Shown: positions 34,295-43,668 of the stretch, piece after piece
Layout: every line of letters starts with the position of its first letter
Numbering within the stretch: the first letter of the stretch is position 1
NCBI RefSeq assembly: GCF_013522825.1
Contig: NZ_JAAMQZ010000001.1
Span: 62,001 to 126,000, forward strand
Source of the DNA: Stutzerimonas stutzeri
GTDB lineage: Bacteria; Pseudomonadota; Gammaproteobacteria; Pseudomonadales; Pseudomonadaceae
Reading direction: 5' to 3'
DNA: 64,000 nucleotides
Notes under the pieces: generated by a model
Seen by the model: the letters and a program-made list of their open reading frames with translations, nothing else
The model's database searches: none
Told to the model about the DNA's origin: nothing
Program-made: the position numbers and the translations under genes

Positions 34295-35217
34295 ACAGTG
34301 CCCTCCGCAACCCGCACGTCACCGGCGCGTTCCATGTAAAAGCGATACAGGTCCTCCAGCGAAGGCTGGTGGATCTCCACATCATCAGGCTCGCTTTCGC
34401 CGAGCAGCTCACGCAGCAACGGCAGCTTGTGGCCATTGATGGCGATCACCTCGACGCCATCGGCGCCATGGCGCTGCGCCGCATGGCCGGCGGCGGTCCA
34501 GCGCTCCAGCCAGGCCTCGCTGTGGCTGACACCGCTGGCGCGGATGCGCGTCGGCAAACCGGCTTCGCTGCGCAACTGCCTGATGCTGCCAATGGCCTGC
34601 ATGCGCCCCTTGGCGAGGATCGCCGCACGGTTGATGTGCGCTTCCACGCCGGGCAGTACGTGGGAACAGAGAATCACACTGGTGCCGCTCTGGCGCAGAC
34701 GGTCGACCAACTGATAGAGGTCCTGAGTGGCTATGGGATCGAGGCCCACCGTGGGCTCGTCGAGCAGCAACAGTCGCGGCTCACCCAGCACGGCCTGGGC
34801 CAGCCCCAGGCGCTGGCGCATGCCCTTGGAATAGGTTTTGACCCGACGATCCGCCGCATGAGCAAGGCCGACCTGTTCGAGCAAATCATCGACCTGGCCC
34901 AGTGGCGTGCTTTTCAGGCGGGCGAAATGGCGTAGGGTTTCGCGACCGGTCAGCTGCGGATAGAAGGTCACGTTCTCCGGCAGATAGCCCATCTGGCGGC
35001 GCACGTCAGTGGTGCGCGGATCGCGCCCCAGCACCTGCACCTGCCCCTCGCTGGCCTGCAACAGGCCGAGGATCAGCTTCATGGTGGTGGTCTTGCCGGC
35101 GCCGTTATGGCCGAACAGCCCCAGCACCTCGCCTTCACCCAGGCTCAGGTTCAGATCATGCAATACGGTCATGTCGCCATACCGCTGGCTGACGCCCTGA
35201 ATCTCTACAGCACTCAT
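34291..35217 (-). CDS. nosF: NosF, ATPase of the NosDFY transporter
   Basis: A 308-residue ABC ATPase: Walker [10 protein letters not shown] near residues 36-44, signature [13 protein letters not shown] near 129, and Walker [13 protein letters not shown] near 150, followed by H-loop CSHVLPG. The C-terminal third is the usual NosF extension. It powers the NosDFY machine for CuZ maturation. The ATG at 35217 overlaps the nosD stop (ATGA), and the nosY start overlaps its own stop, so nosDFY are tightly coupled. Confidence 0.96.
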   Translation of the reverse strand: MSAVEIQGVSQRYGDMTVLHDLNLSLGEGEVLGLFGHNGAGKTTTMKLILGLLQASEGQVQVLGRDPRTTDVRRQMGYLPENVTFYPQLTGRETLRHFARLKSTPLGQVDDLLEQVGLAHAADRRVKTYSKGMRQRLGLAQAVLGEPRLLLLDEPTVGLDPIATQDLYQLVDRLRQSGTSVILCSHVLPGVEAHINRAAILAKGRMQAIGSIRQLRSEAGLPTRIRASGVSHSEAWLERWTAAGHAAQRHGADGVEVIAINGHKLPLLRELLGESEPDDVEIHQPSLEDLYRFYMERAGDVRVAEGTV

Positions 35218-36515
35218 GAGTTGGGCTCCTGCGTTGTGTTCATCAGTTTCTCGGTAGGCAGTTTCATCAACGGATGGCTGTCCTGCACCCCCGGCGACTT
35301 GATCACCGGAAAGGCGCGTTGCACCCAGCGCAGCACTTCGATGCTGGGGCTGTTCATCAGCAGGCGCACCTGCGGGTACATCCACAGCAGGCGGTCGACG
35401 TTGTCGTTGGGCTCGTAGGGAATATCGCCCAGCCCGTCTTCGTTGCGATCCCAGCCCAGGTAGTCGCTCCAGTAGTTGCCGCGCCCGTCGACCGACCATT
35501 CCTGGGTGCGTATGGCGACATACTTGACCTGCTGGACGTTACCGACGAAGGCGTTGCCGGTGATGCGGTTGTCTTCGGAGCCTGCGGTCAGGTGGATACC
35601 CAGATCGCTGCGCTGGAAGTGATTGTTCTCGATGATGTTGAACAGCGAGTTGTAGATGAACAGCGCCTTGCCCTCGCCACCGCTGATCATGCTGTCGCCA
35701 CCGGTGTCGCCACGCTCGACATCGGTGACGAAGTTGTCACGCAGCACCGAATAGGTGATGTAGTTCATCAGGATGCCGTAGTTCTGATCCTGCTCGGAGC
35801 GATTACCGATCACCGTCAGCTTGCGGCTCTGCATCAGCGCGTAGCCGGTGCGGGTGCGGCGCGTGACGTTGCCGATCACCCGGTTGTCGTGGGAGAACAT
35901 GTAGTGCACGCCGTAGCGCAGGTCCTCGAACAGGTTGCGCTCGATGCTGTTGCCGTTGGAGTTGTCGATGTAGATGCCGTCACGCGTATGCCAGACATGG
36001 TTGTCGAGCACGCGGGCACCCTTGACGGAAAACAGGTGAATGCCGTTGCCGCGGTCCTGAGAGCGCAGGCTCAGCTCACCTTCGATGCGGTTGCCTTCGA
36101 TCAGCACATTCTGATTGAGCTCGCTCCAGATACCGAAGCCCGCGCCCTGCAGATGGTTGTTGCGGATCACCGCACCAGTGGCGGTGGGTTCCAGAAAAAT
36201 CGCCGCATTCATGTGGGTCAGGTCGCGGCCCGACTCGCGCAACTCGCAGCCCTCGATGGTCACGTCCGGCGCACGCACGGTGAGGACATTGCCCCGGTCC
36301 TGTCCGCGAATCACGGCTCCCGGCGCACAGACGAGCGTCATTGGCTGGTCGAGCAGAAATTGTCCGCTGTATTCGCCGGCGGGCAGCATCCAGCGATTGT
36401 CACCCTCTGCCTGCAGCGGCAGAGCGGTAATGGGTTGCGGTTCCGCCAGAGCGGTGCCGCTGGAAAGTATCAGCGCCAAAAGCGCCAGGGGTAGGGTAGC
36501 CTGAAATCCGAGCAC
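35214..36515 (-). CDS. nosD: NosD, periplasmic beta-helix protein of the NosDFY complex
   Basis: A 433-residue exported protein with a signal peptide (about residues 1-24, ALA) and a right-handed beta-helix made of repeated turns with N-x-I/N-x-F patterns (CASH/NosD repeats, about residues 70-340). It binds NosY on the periplasmic side and delivers copper/sulfur species to NosZ. The start codon is GTG at 36515, preceded by AAGAAGG nine bases upstream; no in-frame ATG fits the signal peptide better. It begins 141 bases after nosZ, with a strong hairpin in the gap. Confidence 0.95.
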   Translation of the reverse strand: MLGFQATLPLALLALILSSGTALAEPQPITALPLQAEGDNRWMLPAGEYSGQFLLDQPMTLVCAPGAVIRGQDRGNVLTVRAPDVTIEGCELRESGRDLTHMNAAIFLEPTATGAVIRNNHLQGAGFGIWSELNQNVLIEGNRIEGELSLRSQDRGNGIHLFSVKGARVLDNHVWHTRDGIYIDNSNGNSIERNLFEDLRYGVHYMFSHDNRVIGNVTRRTRTGYALMQSRKLTVIGNRSEQDQNYGILMNYITYSVLRDNFVTDVERGDTGGDSMISGGEGKALFIYNSLFNIIENNHFQRSDLGIHLTAGSEDNRITGNAFVGNVQQVKYVAIRTQEWSVDGRGNYWSDYLGWDRNEDGLGDIPYEPNDNVDRLLWMYPQVRLLMNSPSIEVLRWVQRAFPVIKSPGVQDSHPLMKLPTEKLMNTTQEPNS

Positions 36516-36551
36516 AGCTAATTACCTTCTTCAGCATCCAGGCGAATAATG

Positions 36552-36584
36552 CAGCACGGCGACCCTGCAAGAGTCGCCGTGCTG
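36552..36584 (-). terminator. Stem-loop between nosZ and nosD
   Basis: A perfect 12-bp stem (CAGCACGGCGAC / GTCGCCGTGCTG) with a nine-base loop lies 73-105 bases downstream of the nosZ stop in the transcribed direction. There is only a weak T-rich tail (CATTATT). It may protect the nosZ message or cause partial termination, making more NosZ than NosDFY. Confidence 0.6.
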
Positions 36585-36656
36585 GAAATCGTGGGGCCGA
36601 TTCGGCGCAAGAGCGTATCGCGCGCCAAACCATTCCCCACGAGTACGGCCCTTGCG

Positions 36657-38573
36657 TCAGGCCGGTTCGACCATCATGCGACCGACCATTTCCATGTGCA
36701 GTGCATGGCAGAACCAGCTGCAGTAGTACCAGTGCAGACCGGGTTTGTCAGCGACAAAGGTGATGGAAGAGGTCTGCTGCGGGCTGATCTCCATGCTCAC
36801 GCCATGGTTGACCATGACGAAGCCGTGGGACACGTCCTCGATCTGGTCGATGTTGGTGATGACCACGGTGACTTCGTCGCCCTGCTTGACGGTGAACTCC
36901 TGCACGCCGAAGGCCGGTGCCATGGAAGTCATGTAAACCCGGACCTTGTTGCCGTCGCGGATGACCTTGTTGTCGGCAGTGAGGTTGATACCGTCTTTCT
37001 TGGCCATCTCGACAGTCGGGGCGAAGAACGGGTCGTTGCGGTCCCAGATCTTCTTGGTCTTGATCTGGTCGCGACGGGCCATGATGCAGTCGTGCGGCTC
37101 GGCATAGGTCGGGCCGTCATGCACCAGCTTCATTTCATCGCCGGAAATGTCGATCAGCTGGTCGTTTTCCGGGTGCAGCGGGCCGGTCGGCAGGAAACGG
37201 TCCTTGGAGAACTTGGACAGTGCTACCAGCCACTTGCCATCGGCTTCGCTGGTTTCACACAGCGAAGCGTGCAGGTGACCCGGCTGATAGTGCACGTCGA
37301 GTTTCTGCTTGATGTAGTTGACCTTCTCGCCCTTGTAGGCGCGCACGGCTTCTTCCATGTTCCACTTGACCACCTGGCTGTCGATGAACAGCGTGGTGTA
37401 GGCGTTGCCGCGACCGTCGAAGGTGGTGTGCAGCGGGCCGAGGCCCAGCTCCGGCTCACCGACGACCACGTCACGCTCGTCCTTCAGCTTGTCGGCGAAC
37501 AGGTCGGGCAGCATGCTGATGGCGATCAGCGAGCAGGTTGGCGACAGCTTGCCGTTGGCGATGAAGTACTTGCCATCGGACGAGGTGTTGAGGCCGTGGG
37601 GGTTCTTCGGTACCGGCACGTAACGGGTGAACTTGCTGTTCTTGCCGTCTTTCTTGCGGCCATCGAGCACTGGCGTCTTGGAGTCGCCCAGTGTGATGAA
37701 GTCACCCGCCTTGACCGCAGCCTCGGCGGCGTGAATATCGAACACCACCACCCAGTCGCGCTCGTTGCGCATCATGCCGCCCAGGTCGAAGGCACGCTCC
37801 GAGTTGTAGCAGGTGGCAGCAGTGAAGCGACCGGTGTAGTCCATGTCGGTGTTGTCGAGGTTGCCATCGACGATGATCTGGAACGCCATCTCCATGCTTT
37901 CCGCATCGATGGCGTTGTACATGGTGTAGCTGTTCTCGTCCTGCAGATCGAAGACCTTGCCATCGTTCGGGTGCGGAATGATGAACTCGGCGTTGGCGAA
38001 CACGTACTTGGTGTGCGGAACCTTCTGCAGGCGCAGACCATGGATCGCCTGCACGTTCGGCACGGTGATCATCTTGTCGCACTTCATGATGTCCAGACGG
38101 ATACGCGCAACGCGGCTGTTGGCCTTGTCGTTGATGAACAGGTACTTGCCGTCGTACTTGCCGTCGGTCATGGAGATATGCGGGTGGTGGCAGTCGCCGT
38201 TGAGGAACTTGGCGCTGTCGCCCATGATGTGGCGGCTTTCGTTGGTCAGGCCCCAGCCGGTAGCCGAATCGACGTTGAACACCGGGATACGCATCAGCTC
38301 GCGCATCGACGGCACGCCCAGTACGCGCACTTCACCCTGGTGGCCACCGGACCAGAAACCGTAGTAGTCGTCCAGTTCGCCTGGGCCGACATGGATTTTC
38401 TGCTTGGACTCCTTGACCGCCTGTGCCCAGGACTCGCGGGTCATTACCGCGCCGCCGAGAGCCGTGGCAGCGACTGCCGCACCGGTTACCGCGCTGGCGC
38501 CGAGGAAGCCACGGCGGCTCAGGCCGAGCTTTTCGGGCGCTTGCGGAGTGTTCTTGGAATCTTTTTCGCTCAT
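36657..38573 (-). CDS. nosZ: Nitrous oxide reductase NosZ, clade I, Tat-exported
   Basis: Reduces N2O to N2 in the periplasm, the last step of denitrification. The 638-residue length equals that of P. stutzeri NosZ. A Tat signal (LSRRGFLGASAVTG, about residues 18-31) marks it as clade I. The body is a seven-bladed propeller carrying CuZ histidines (e.g. DCHHPHISM, PLHTTFDG). The C-terminal cupredoxin domain carries the CuA ligands in C-S-W-F-C-H-A-L-H-M-E-M near the C terminus. The ATG at 38573 follows AAGGAGCG. It is second in the nos operon, 73 bases after nosR. Confidence 0.98.
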   Translation of the reverse strand: MSEKDSKNTPQAPEKLGLSRRGFLGASAVTGAAVAATALGGAVMTRESWAQAVKESKQKIHVGPGELDDYYGFWSGGHQGEVRVLGVPSMRELMRIPVFNVDSATGWGLTNESRHIMGDSAKFLNGDCHHPHISMTDGKYDGKYLFINDKANSRVARIRLDIMKCDKMITVPNVQAIHGLRLQKVPHTKYVFANAEFIIPHPNDGKVFDLQDENSYTMYNAIDAESMEMAFQIIVDGNLDNTDMDYTGRFTAATCYNSERAFDLGGMMRNERDWVVVFDIHAAEAAVKAGDFITLGDSKTPVLDGRKKDGKNSKFTRYVPVPKNPHGLNTSSDGKYFIANGKLSPTCSLIAISMLPDLFADKLKDERDVVVGEPELGLGPLHTTFDGRGNAYTTLFIDSQVVKWNMEEAVRAYKGEKVNYIKQKLDVHYQPGHLHASLCETSEADGKWLVALSKFSKDRFLPTGPLHPENDQLIDISGDEMKLVHDGPTYAEPHDCIMARRDQIKTKKIWDRNDPFFAPTVEMAKKDGINLTADNKVIRDGNKVRVYMTSMAPAFGVQEFTVKQGDEVTVVITNIDQIEDVSHGFVMVNHGVSMEISPQQTSSITFVADKPGLHWYYCSWFCHALHMEMVGRMMVEPA

Positions 38574-38646
38574 GGGGTTTCGCTCCTTTGGGACATCTTC
38601 AAATACAGGTCTAACAACCAGTTTCGAGCGGCTCGCAGAGGCGCGC

Positions 38647-40821
38647 TCAGGGTTCCACCACTTGCACGGGGATCAACTGCGGTGCAGCTGGGGCCTTCTT
38701 GTCACGCCGGGCGCGCTTGTTCTTCGCAATCAGCGGCGGACACTTGTTCTCGTTGTGATAGGTCATCTGGCAGTCCAGGCAGTAATGGCATTCGTTGTGG
38801 TTGATATGTCCATCCGGATGGATCGCCTGCACCTCGCATTCGTTGGCGCAGATCTGACAGGGGTTGCCGCACTCTTTACGCCGCTTGAGCCAGTCGAACA
38901 GGCGGAAGCGGCCGGTGATCGCCAGCCCCGCGCCCAGCGGGCAGACGTAGCGGCAGTAGACCTTGCGGGTAAAGATATTGATCACCAGCAGGAACACCGC
39001 GTAGGCGACGAACCACCACTGGCGGTCGAACTTCAGCGTGATGGCGGTCTTGAACGGCTCCACTTCGGCGGCCTTCTCGGCCAGCATCATCGATTCCAGC
39101 GAGATGCCGAACAGCACCAGCAGCACGATGTACTTGATGGCCCAGAGCCGCTCGTGAACGCCGAAAGGCAGGTCGTACTGGGGAATCTTCAGCTTGCGCG
39201 CGGCTTCGTTGATCAGCTCCTGCAACGCACCGAAGGGGCACAGCCAGCCGCAGAACACGCCACGCCCCCAGAGCAGGATGCTCGCGGCGGTGAACACCCA
39301 GAGGATGAAGATCACCGGGTCGGTCAGGAACAGCTCCCAGCGGAAGTCCTGCACCAGCGCATGGACGAAGGTCAGCACGTTGACCACCGACAGCTGCCCC
39401 AGGGCATACCAGCCGATGAACACCACGGTGAAGATCAGGTAGCCATGGCGCAGCATCTTCAGGAAATTGGGGTGCTTGGCGAACTTGTCCTGCATGAAGA
39501 GGATGACGGTCAGCAGCGTCAGGGCGACCAGGATCACGCCGATCTGGAAGCTCTTCTGGTACCAGATGTTGACCCACAGCGGACGGTTGGCTTCCTCGAT
39601 GGCGGCCAGTTCCTCGGCGGTCAGCGGCGGACGCTCGAAGTAGGCCTCGGGCAGCAGGTAGGGCATTTCGAAACTGGTGAAGATGCTCTCGATCGGACCG
39701 ACCTGGCGGCGCACCAGCAGCTCCAGGTTCCAGGCCGAGCCTGGATCGAAGCGGTACTGCTCGCGGGCGATGAAGATCGCCATTTCGAAGAACCCCGGCA
39801 TGCCCTCGGCGTAGACGTCGGACAGACGGATGAAGTCCAGGTCGCGGAAGCTGATGGTGTCGCCGAACTGGCGCAACTGCACCCGATCGAAGATGCCGCC
39901 ACGCACATAGCCCGAGCCCTTGAATGAATATTCACCGTTGGCCAGCACCGCGAAGGCGTGCTCGCCCGGCTTGAGTTCCTTCATCAGTTCGCCGTACTGG
40001 CGCTCGCCCAGCAGGTTGCGACCGATAGTGGGCGGGTTCAGATGGGTGGCATAGAGGTCGATGAAGGTCTCGTCACGCTGCTCCGGCGCGGCCACGTCGA
40101 TGCCTTCGGCCTCGGTGCCGATGAAGGCGTCGTCCACCTGGCCACGGGTCAGATGCATACGGCGAATGGCGCCGTTGCCGGTCAGTTCGGTCCAGCTGCT
40201 CGGCTGATAGAGGTCTTCGTTGACCAGGGCGATCTTCGGTCGCGCACTGGCGCCAGCTGCGACAAGGCCCAGGTCCACGGCTACCGTGTGCGCGGCGCGC
40301 ATGACGATCTCGTTGATCACCATCACCGTCACGGTGGCGCCGGTCACAGCGTCGATGGTCACCGCGCTCTTGTCGCTCGAACGACCGACCACCACCCGCT
40401 GATCGACCTTGATGCCGGCGTAGTGGGCGTTGAAGTCGTGCACCTTCTGTTCGGGAATGCCGATCAGCACGATGGGCTCGTGGTGTTCGAGCATGTAGGC
40501 ATCGACGATGGCGCCCGCCGGATCGAGCAGGATCTGCATGTTGATCGGCTTGCCGGAGTAAGCCGGCATATCGGTGACGCGGATACTCTGGAAGGCATAG
40601 CCGTAGACGGTGCCGACACCATCGGCAAGGGTACGCACCTGATATTCGCCCTCAGGCTCGGAGACATGCGTGGCCTGTGGGAAGAACTCTGCGATGCGCT
40701 GCTGCTCGGCCTCGTACTCTCTGGCCTGCAGCGTCAGGCTGGTGAATATCAGGAACACTGCGACCAGCAGATGCTTCCCCCAATTGCCAATAAAAGCAGA
40801 CGCACTACACAGGGGCTTCAT
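38647..40821 (-). CDS. nosR: NosR, membrane flavo-iron-sulfur protein required for N2O reduction
   Basis: A 724-residue polytopic protein that supports nosZ expression and electron supply to NosZ. It has a signal-like N terminus, a periplasmic FMN-binding domain with the covalent flavin motif D-A-V-T-G-A-T near residue 170, six membrane helices and C-x3-C-P motifs (CGWLCPFG, CRYVCPLG). The C-terminal ferredoxin region has C-G-N-P-C-Q-I-C-A-N-E-C and C-H-Y-C-L-D-C. The ATG at 40821 gives the same length as P. stutzeri NosR; an upstream ATG at 40854 is less likely. Two Anr/Dnr boxes lie upstream. First gene of nosRZDFYL-tatA. Confidence 0.96.
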   Translation of the reverse strand: MKPLCSASAFIGNWGKHLLVAVFLIFTSLTLQAREYEAEQQRIAEFFPQATHVSEPEGEYQVRTLADGVGTVYGYAFQSIRVTDMPAYSGKPINMQILLDPAGAIVDAYMLEHHEPIVLIGIPEQKVHDFNAHYAGIKVDQRVVVGRSSDKSAVTIDAVTGATVTVMVINEIVMRAAHTVAVDLGLVAAGASARPKIALVNEDLYQPSSWTELTGNGAIRRMHLTRGQVDDAFIGTEAEGIDVAAPEQRDETFIDLYATHLNPPTIGRNLLGERQYGELMKELKPGEHAFAVLANGEYSFKGSGYVRGGIFDRVQLRQFGDTISFRDLDFIRLSDVYAEGMPGFFEMAIFIAREQYRFDPGSAWNLELLVRRQVGPIESIFTSFEMPYLLPEAYFERPPLTAEELAAIEEANRPLWVNIWYQKSFQIGVILVALTLLTVILFMQDKFAKHPNFLKMLRHGYLIFTVVFIGWYALGQLSVVNVLTFVHALVQDFRWELFLTDPVIFILWVFTAASILLWGRGVFCGWLCPFGALQELINEAARKLKIPQYDLPFGVHERLWAIKYIVLLVLFGISLESMMLAEKAAEVEPFKTAITLKFDRQWWFVAYAVFLLVINIFTRKVYCRYVCPLGAGLAITGRFRLFDWLKRRKECGNPCQICANECEVQAIHPDGHINHNECHYCLDCQMTYHNENKCPPLIAKNKRARRDKKAPAAPQLIPVQVVEP

Positions 40822-40881
40822 AAACTCCACTTCCAGCAGAAATGTTCGGGGCATGGTAGGTGACGCAAGTAGGGTTTACCC

Positions 40882-40895
40882 TTGATTGCAATCAA
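40882..40895 (-). promoter_or_regulatory. Primary Dnr box of the nos operon
   Basis: TTGATTGCAATCAA is a perfect TTGAT-N4-ATCAA site centred 67 bases before the nosR start. It should activate nosR transcription when NO-loaded Dnr is present. Confidence 0.88.
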
Positions 40896-40920
40896 CCCCA
40901 GCAGCGGAAAGATGATTCCA

Positions 40921-40934
40921 TTGAGCCACATCAA
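40921..40934 (-). promoter_or_regulatory. Second Dnr-like box upstream of nosR
   Basis: TTGAGCCACATCAA matches nine of ten conserved positions and lies 39 bases further upstream. It could help a second Dnr/Anr dimer bind or act in regulation of the neighbouring kinase gene's 3' region; the former is more likely. Confidence 0.6.
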
Positions 40935-40971
40935 TGAAAGCGCAGACGCCGCACCAGAGCGTCCCACAGAT

Positions 40972-43668
40972 TCAATGAAGACTAGATGTTATTGACTGAT
41001 CGTCCAGAGGTTCAGTGGCGTCCAGGTACTGCCTGAGGGTGTCGAAGTCACCCATTTCGGCCAACCCCGTCACCCACAGCGCGAACGATTGGTAGCGCGG
41101 CTGCTGTCGCTGCAGGTTCTCGGCCCATTCGATCAGGTCGCTCATGGCCCCCATCGCCACCAACTGCTCCAGCTCGGCCAAAACCTGCGCCGACGGCGCA
41201 TCCATGTCCTCGACGGGCGCCGCAACCGACACCTGCACGTGGGCCGATTCCGCCTGGACATCGAGCAGCCGTGCCAGGGTGCCGTGCAGCTCGCCCAGGC
41301 TGATCGGCTTCAGCAGGCTGGCATCGAAGCCCTGATCGGCCTGCAACTCCAGCGATTGCATGGTCTTTTGCGTAGCCGAAAGCAGCACGACAGGCACGCC
41401 TGGCCAGCGTTCGCGCACGGCGGCCAGTACCGCGGCGCCATCGGCGCCAGGCATCAGGTAGTCGGTCAGCACCAGGGCCGGACGCTCGCAGCGGGAGTCG
41501 CGCAGGTGATCGATGAAAGTCTGGCCATCGTCGGCGTCATGCACCACGAATCCGGCCCGGCTGAGTTCGCCGACCAGCAGCTCGCGGATTTCCGGACTGT
41601 CTTCCACCACCCAGAGAGGACGACCATTACCCGCCAGCGCTGGCGAGGCATAGGCCGTGTCGAGCAGTTGCGGCGCAGCCAGGTCACGCTCGCTGCCCAC
41701 CGTCAGCGCCAGGCCGATGGTCACGCGGGTCCCCTCGCCCGGCGTACTGCACAACTGCAGCTCGCCACCCATGCGCCTGGTCCATTCATCGACGATCGAC
41801 AGCCCCAGCCCGGCGCCTTCGATCGCCACATCCCCAATGCGAAAGAAAGGCTTGAACACCTCCGCCTGATTCTGCGGCGCGATGCCGCAACCGTTGTCGC
41901 GGACACAGAATTCCAGGCGTACCTGCTCCGGGTGCGTATCGAGGCGCCGACAGTCGACCTGCAGCTCGACCCGGCCATTGCGGGTGAACTTGGCGGCATT
42001 GCCCAGCAGGTTGAGCAGCACCTGACGCACACGCTTGCCGTCCGCCAGCAGCACCGGCGGCAGTTCGTCGCGGATGTTCAGCACGAAGCTGTTGCCGTTG
42101 CTGGCCGCCAGCACATTGGCCTCAAGCGCGACCTCATCGAGCAAACCGTGGATATAGAGAGGTGCGATCTCAAGGCGGTCGCTGGATGCGCCACAGGCAT
42201 ACTCGATCAGATCGTTGATCAGGCTGAGCATACGGGTGGCGCTGCGCAGGATGACGCCGACGTTATGCCCCATTTTGGTCGGATCGAGATGCAACAGCTG
42301 GGCATAGCCGATGATCGAGGTCAGCGGCGAACGCAGGTCGTGGCTGACCCGAGCGAGAAATTCCGACTTGCCGCGATTGGCCTCGTTGGCTGCAAGCAGG
42401 GCCTTGTGCAATTCCAGCGTACGCTGGGCTACCGTCTCCTCCAGCCAGGCATTTCGCTGGCGTTCGCTGGCGAGCGACTCGCGCTGCCATTTGCGCTCAT
42501 CACGGCGCTTCTGCAGGGCGAACACGGCAATGATGCCAAGGATGGTGCCGATCTTGATAATGATGGCTCCGGTGCCGAAAAGCGCCGTATAGCCCAAGTT
42601 CATCAGGTAACTGACGACGAACACCAGACTCTCGGCCCAGTTCAGGGCGAACAGCAGCAACAGTATCTGCCGACAGGGCTCGCCCTTGAGGCGCACGGCC
42701 AGCAGCGACAGCGGCCAGAACAGCAGGATCGCCGAGATCACGCCAGCCGCCGCGCCCCTGGCCGTATTGGCTTCGAGCAGCGGCAGTATCGGCACCAGCA
42801 GCAGGGCCGTGCCAACCAGCGCCAGATGAATCGCCCGCCACGAACGAAGTCGCCAGAGGTCCAGCAACAACAGCGACGCCAGCAGGAAGGCGGCATTCGA
42901 CAGAACGCCGAAGCTCGCGCGAAAGAAGAGACCATGCTCGGCCCAGGCGCTGAGGAAATGGAAGGTGATGTAGCCCTCCTTCTCCGCCTCGAAGCCATAG
43001 GCCAGCACGACCCAGACACCCAGCAAGGCCTTGCGCTCATCCAGCTGCAACAGCAACACCAGCAGCAGGGTCAGCACGCAGGCGAGCAGTGCCGCATGCA
43101 GCACACGGCCATCGCTGTTGTTCTGGATGAAAGCCACCGGCTCCCAGACGTCCAGCGCGACATAGGGCCGGCTGTCGCTGTGCAGGCGCAGCAGCACCTG
43201 CCGGGTTTCCCCCGGTGCCAGCGTCAGTGGAAAGATCGTCCGCGCCAGGGGCACCTCGCGCTGCGCTATCGGCTGGGCCAGGCCACCCAGTTGCAGCGAC
43301 TCCACCGCCATGGCGTCGGGCCGCAACAGCATCAGCTGCACCTCGCTGAGCCGCCAGGGCATGACCTCCAGCCAGCGCGTCAGGGGCAGGTCGCTGCCGT
43401 TGTGCAGGGTTCCACGCAACCACAGCGTGGAAAACCGGCGTGGCGCCGCCAGGTTCTGCGGTGTGGCCGGTTGCCAACCTTCGGCCCTCAGCGCCTGTAT
43501 CGGCTGGAGAGGAGCCGACGCATTTTCTTCGAGAACCTGCAGATGTTCGAGAAAGCTGGCACGGCTTTCGACCCTGGCCAGATCCAGCCCCTCCGGCGCG
43601 GGACTCGCCCATGTCGAGGCTGCGCAGAGCAACAGTAACGCGATCAGCAGTTTGCTAGACGCACTCAC
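40972..43668 (-). CDS. Hybrid sensor kinase with 7TMR-DISM input and receiver domain
   Basis: An 898-residue sensor. It has a signal peptide, an extracellular 7TMR-DISMED2-like domain (about residues 25-185), seven membrane helices (about 190-385), a coiled coil, and a histidine kinase with H-D-L-R-S-P-L near residue 443 and ATPase motifs DNGCGIA and GAGLGLSI. A receiver with phosphoacceptor Asp in LTDYLMPG (about 758) and a C-terminal helical extension follow. The GTG at 43668 has GGGAG upstream and lies 14 bases before the end of the response-regulator gene. The pair lies directly upstream of the nosR promoter on the same strand. Signal unknown. Confidence 0.88.
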   Translation of the reverse strand: MSASSKLLIALLLLCAASTWASPAPEGLDLARVESRASFLEHLQVLEENASAPLQPIQALRAEGWQPATPQNLAAPRRFSTLWLRGTLHNGSDLPLTRWLEVMPWRLSEVQLMLLRPDAMAVESLQLGGLAQPIAQREVPLARTIFPLTLAPGETRQVLLRLHSDSRPYVALDVWEPVAFIQNNSDGRVLHAALLACVLTLLLVLLLQLDERKALLGVWVVLAYGFEAEKEGYITFHFLSAWAEHGLFFRASFGVLSNAAFLLASLLLLDLWRLRSWRAIHLALVGTALLLVPILPLLEANTARGAAAGVISAILLFWPLSLLAVRLKGEPCRQILLLLFALNWAESLVFVVSYLMNLGYTALFGTGAIIIKIGTILGIIAVFALQKRRDERKWQRESLASERQRNAWLEETVAQRTLELHKALLAANEANRGKSEFLARVSHDLRSPLTSIIGYAQLLHLDPTKMGHNVGVILRSATRMLSLINDLIEYACGASSDRLEIAPLYIHGLLDEVALEANVLAASNGNSFVLNIRDELPPVLLADGKRVRQVLLNLLGNAAKFTRNGRVELQVDCRRLDTHPEQVRLEFCVRDNGCGIAPQNQAEVFKPFFRIGDVAIEGAGLGLSIVDEWTRRMGGELQLCSTPGEGTRVTIGLALTVGSERDLAAPQLLDTAYASPALAGNGRPLWVVEDSPEIRELLVGELSRAGFVVHDADDGQTFIDHLRDSRCERPALVLTDYLMPGADGAAVLAAVRERWPGVPVVLLSATQKTMQSLELQADQGFDASLLKPISLGELHGTLARLLDVQAESAHVQVSVAAPVEDMDAPSAQVLAELEQLVAMGAMSDLIEWAENLQRQQPRYQSFALWVTGLAEMGDFDTLRQYLDATEPLDDQSITSSLH

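Noticed and set aside
36549..38804. Long plus-strand open frame opposite nosZ
   Set aside because: Shadow of nosZ on the other strand; no ribosome site and no family resemblance.
38404..39927. 507-codon plus-strand frame opposite nosR/nosZ
   Set aside because: Overlaps two certain genes entirely and has no motif support.
41089..43638. Long plus-strand open frame (849 codons) opposite the hybrid kinase
   Set aside because: It is antisense to a well-supported kinase gene, is low in complexity (Gln/Arg/His-rich) and arises from the high-GC codon pattern.
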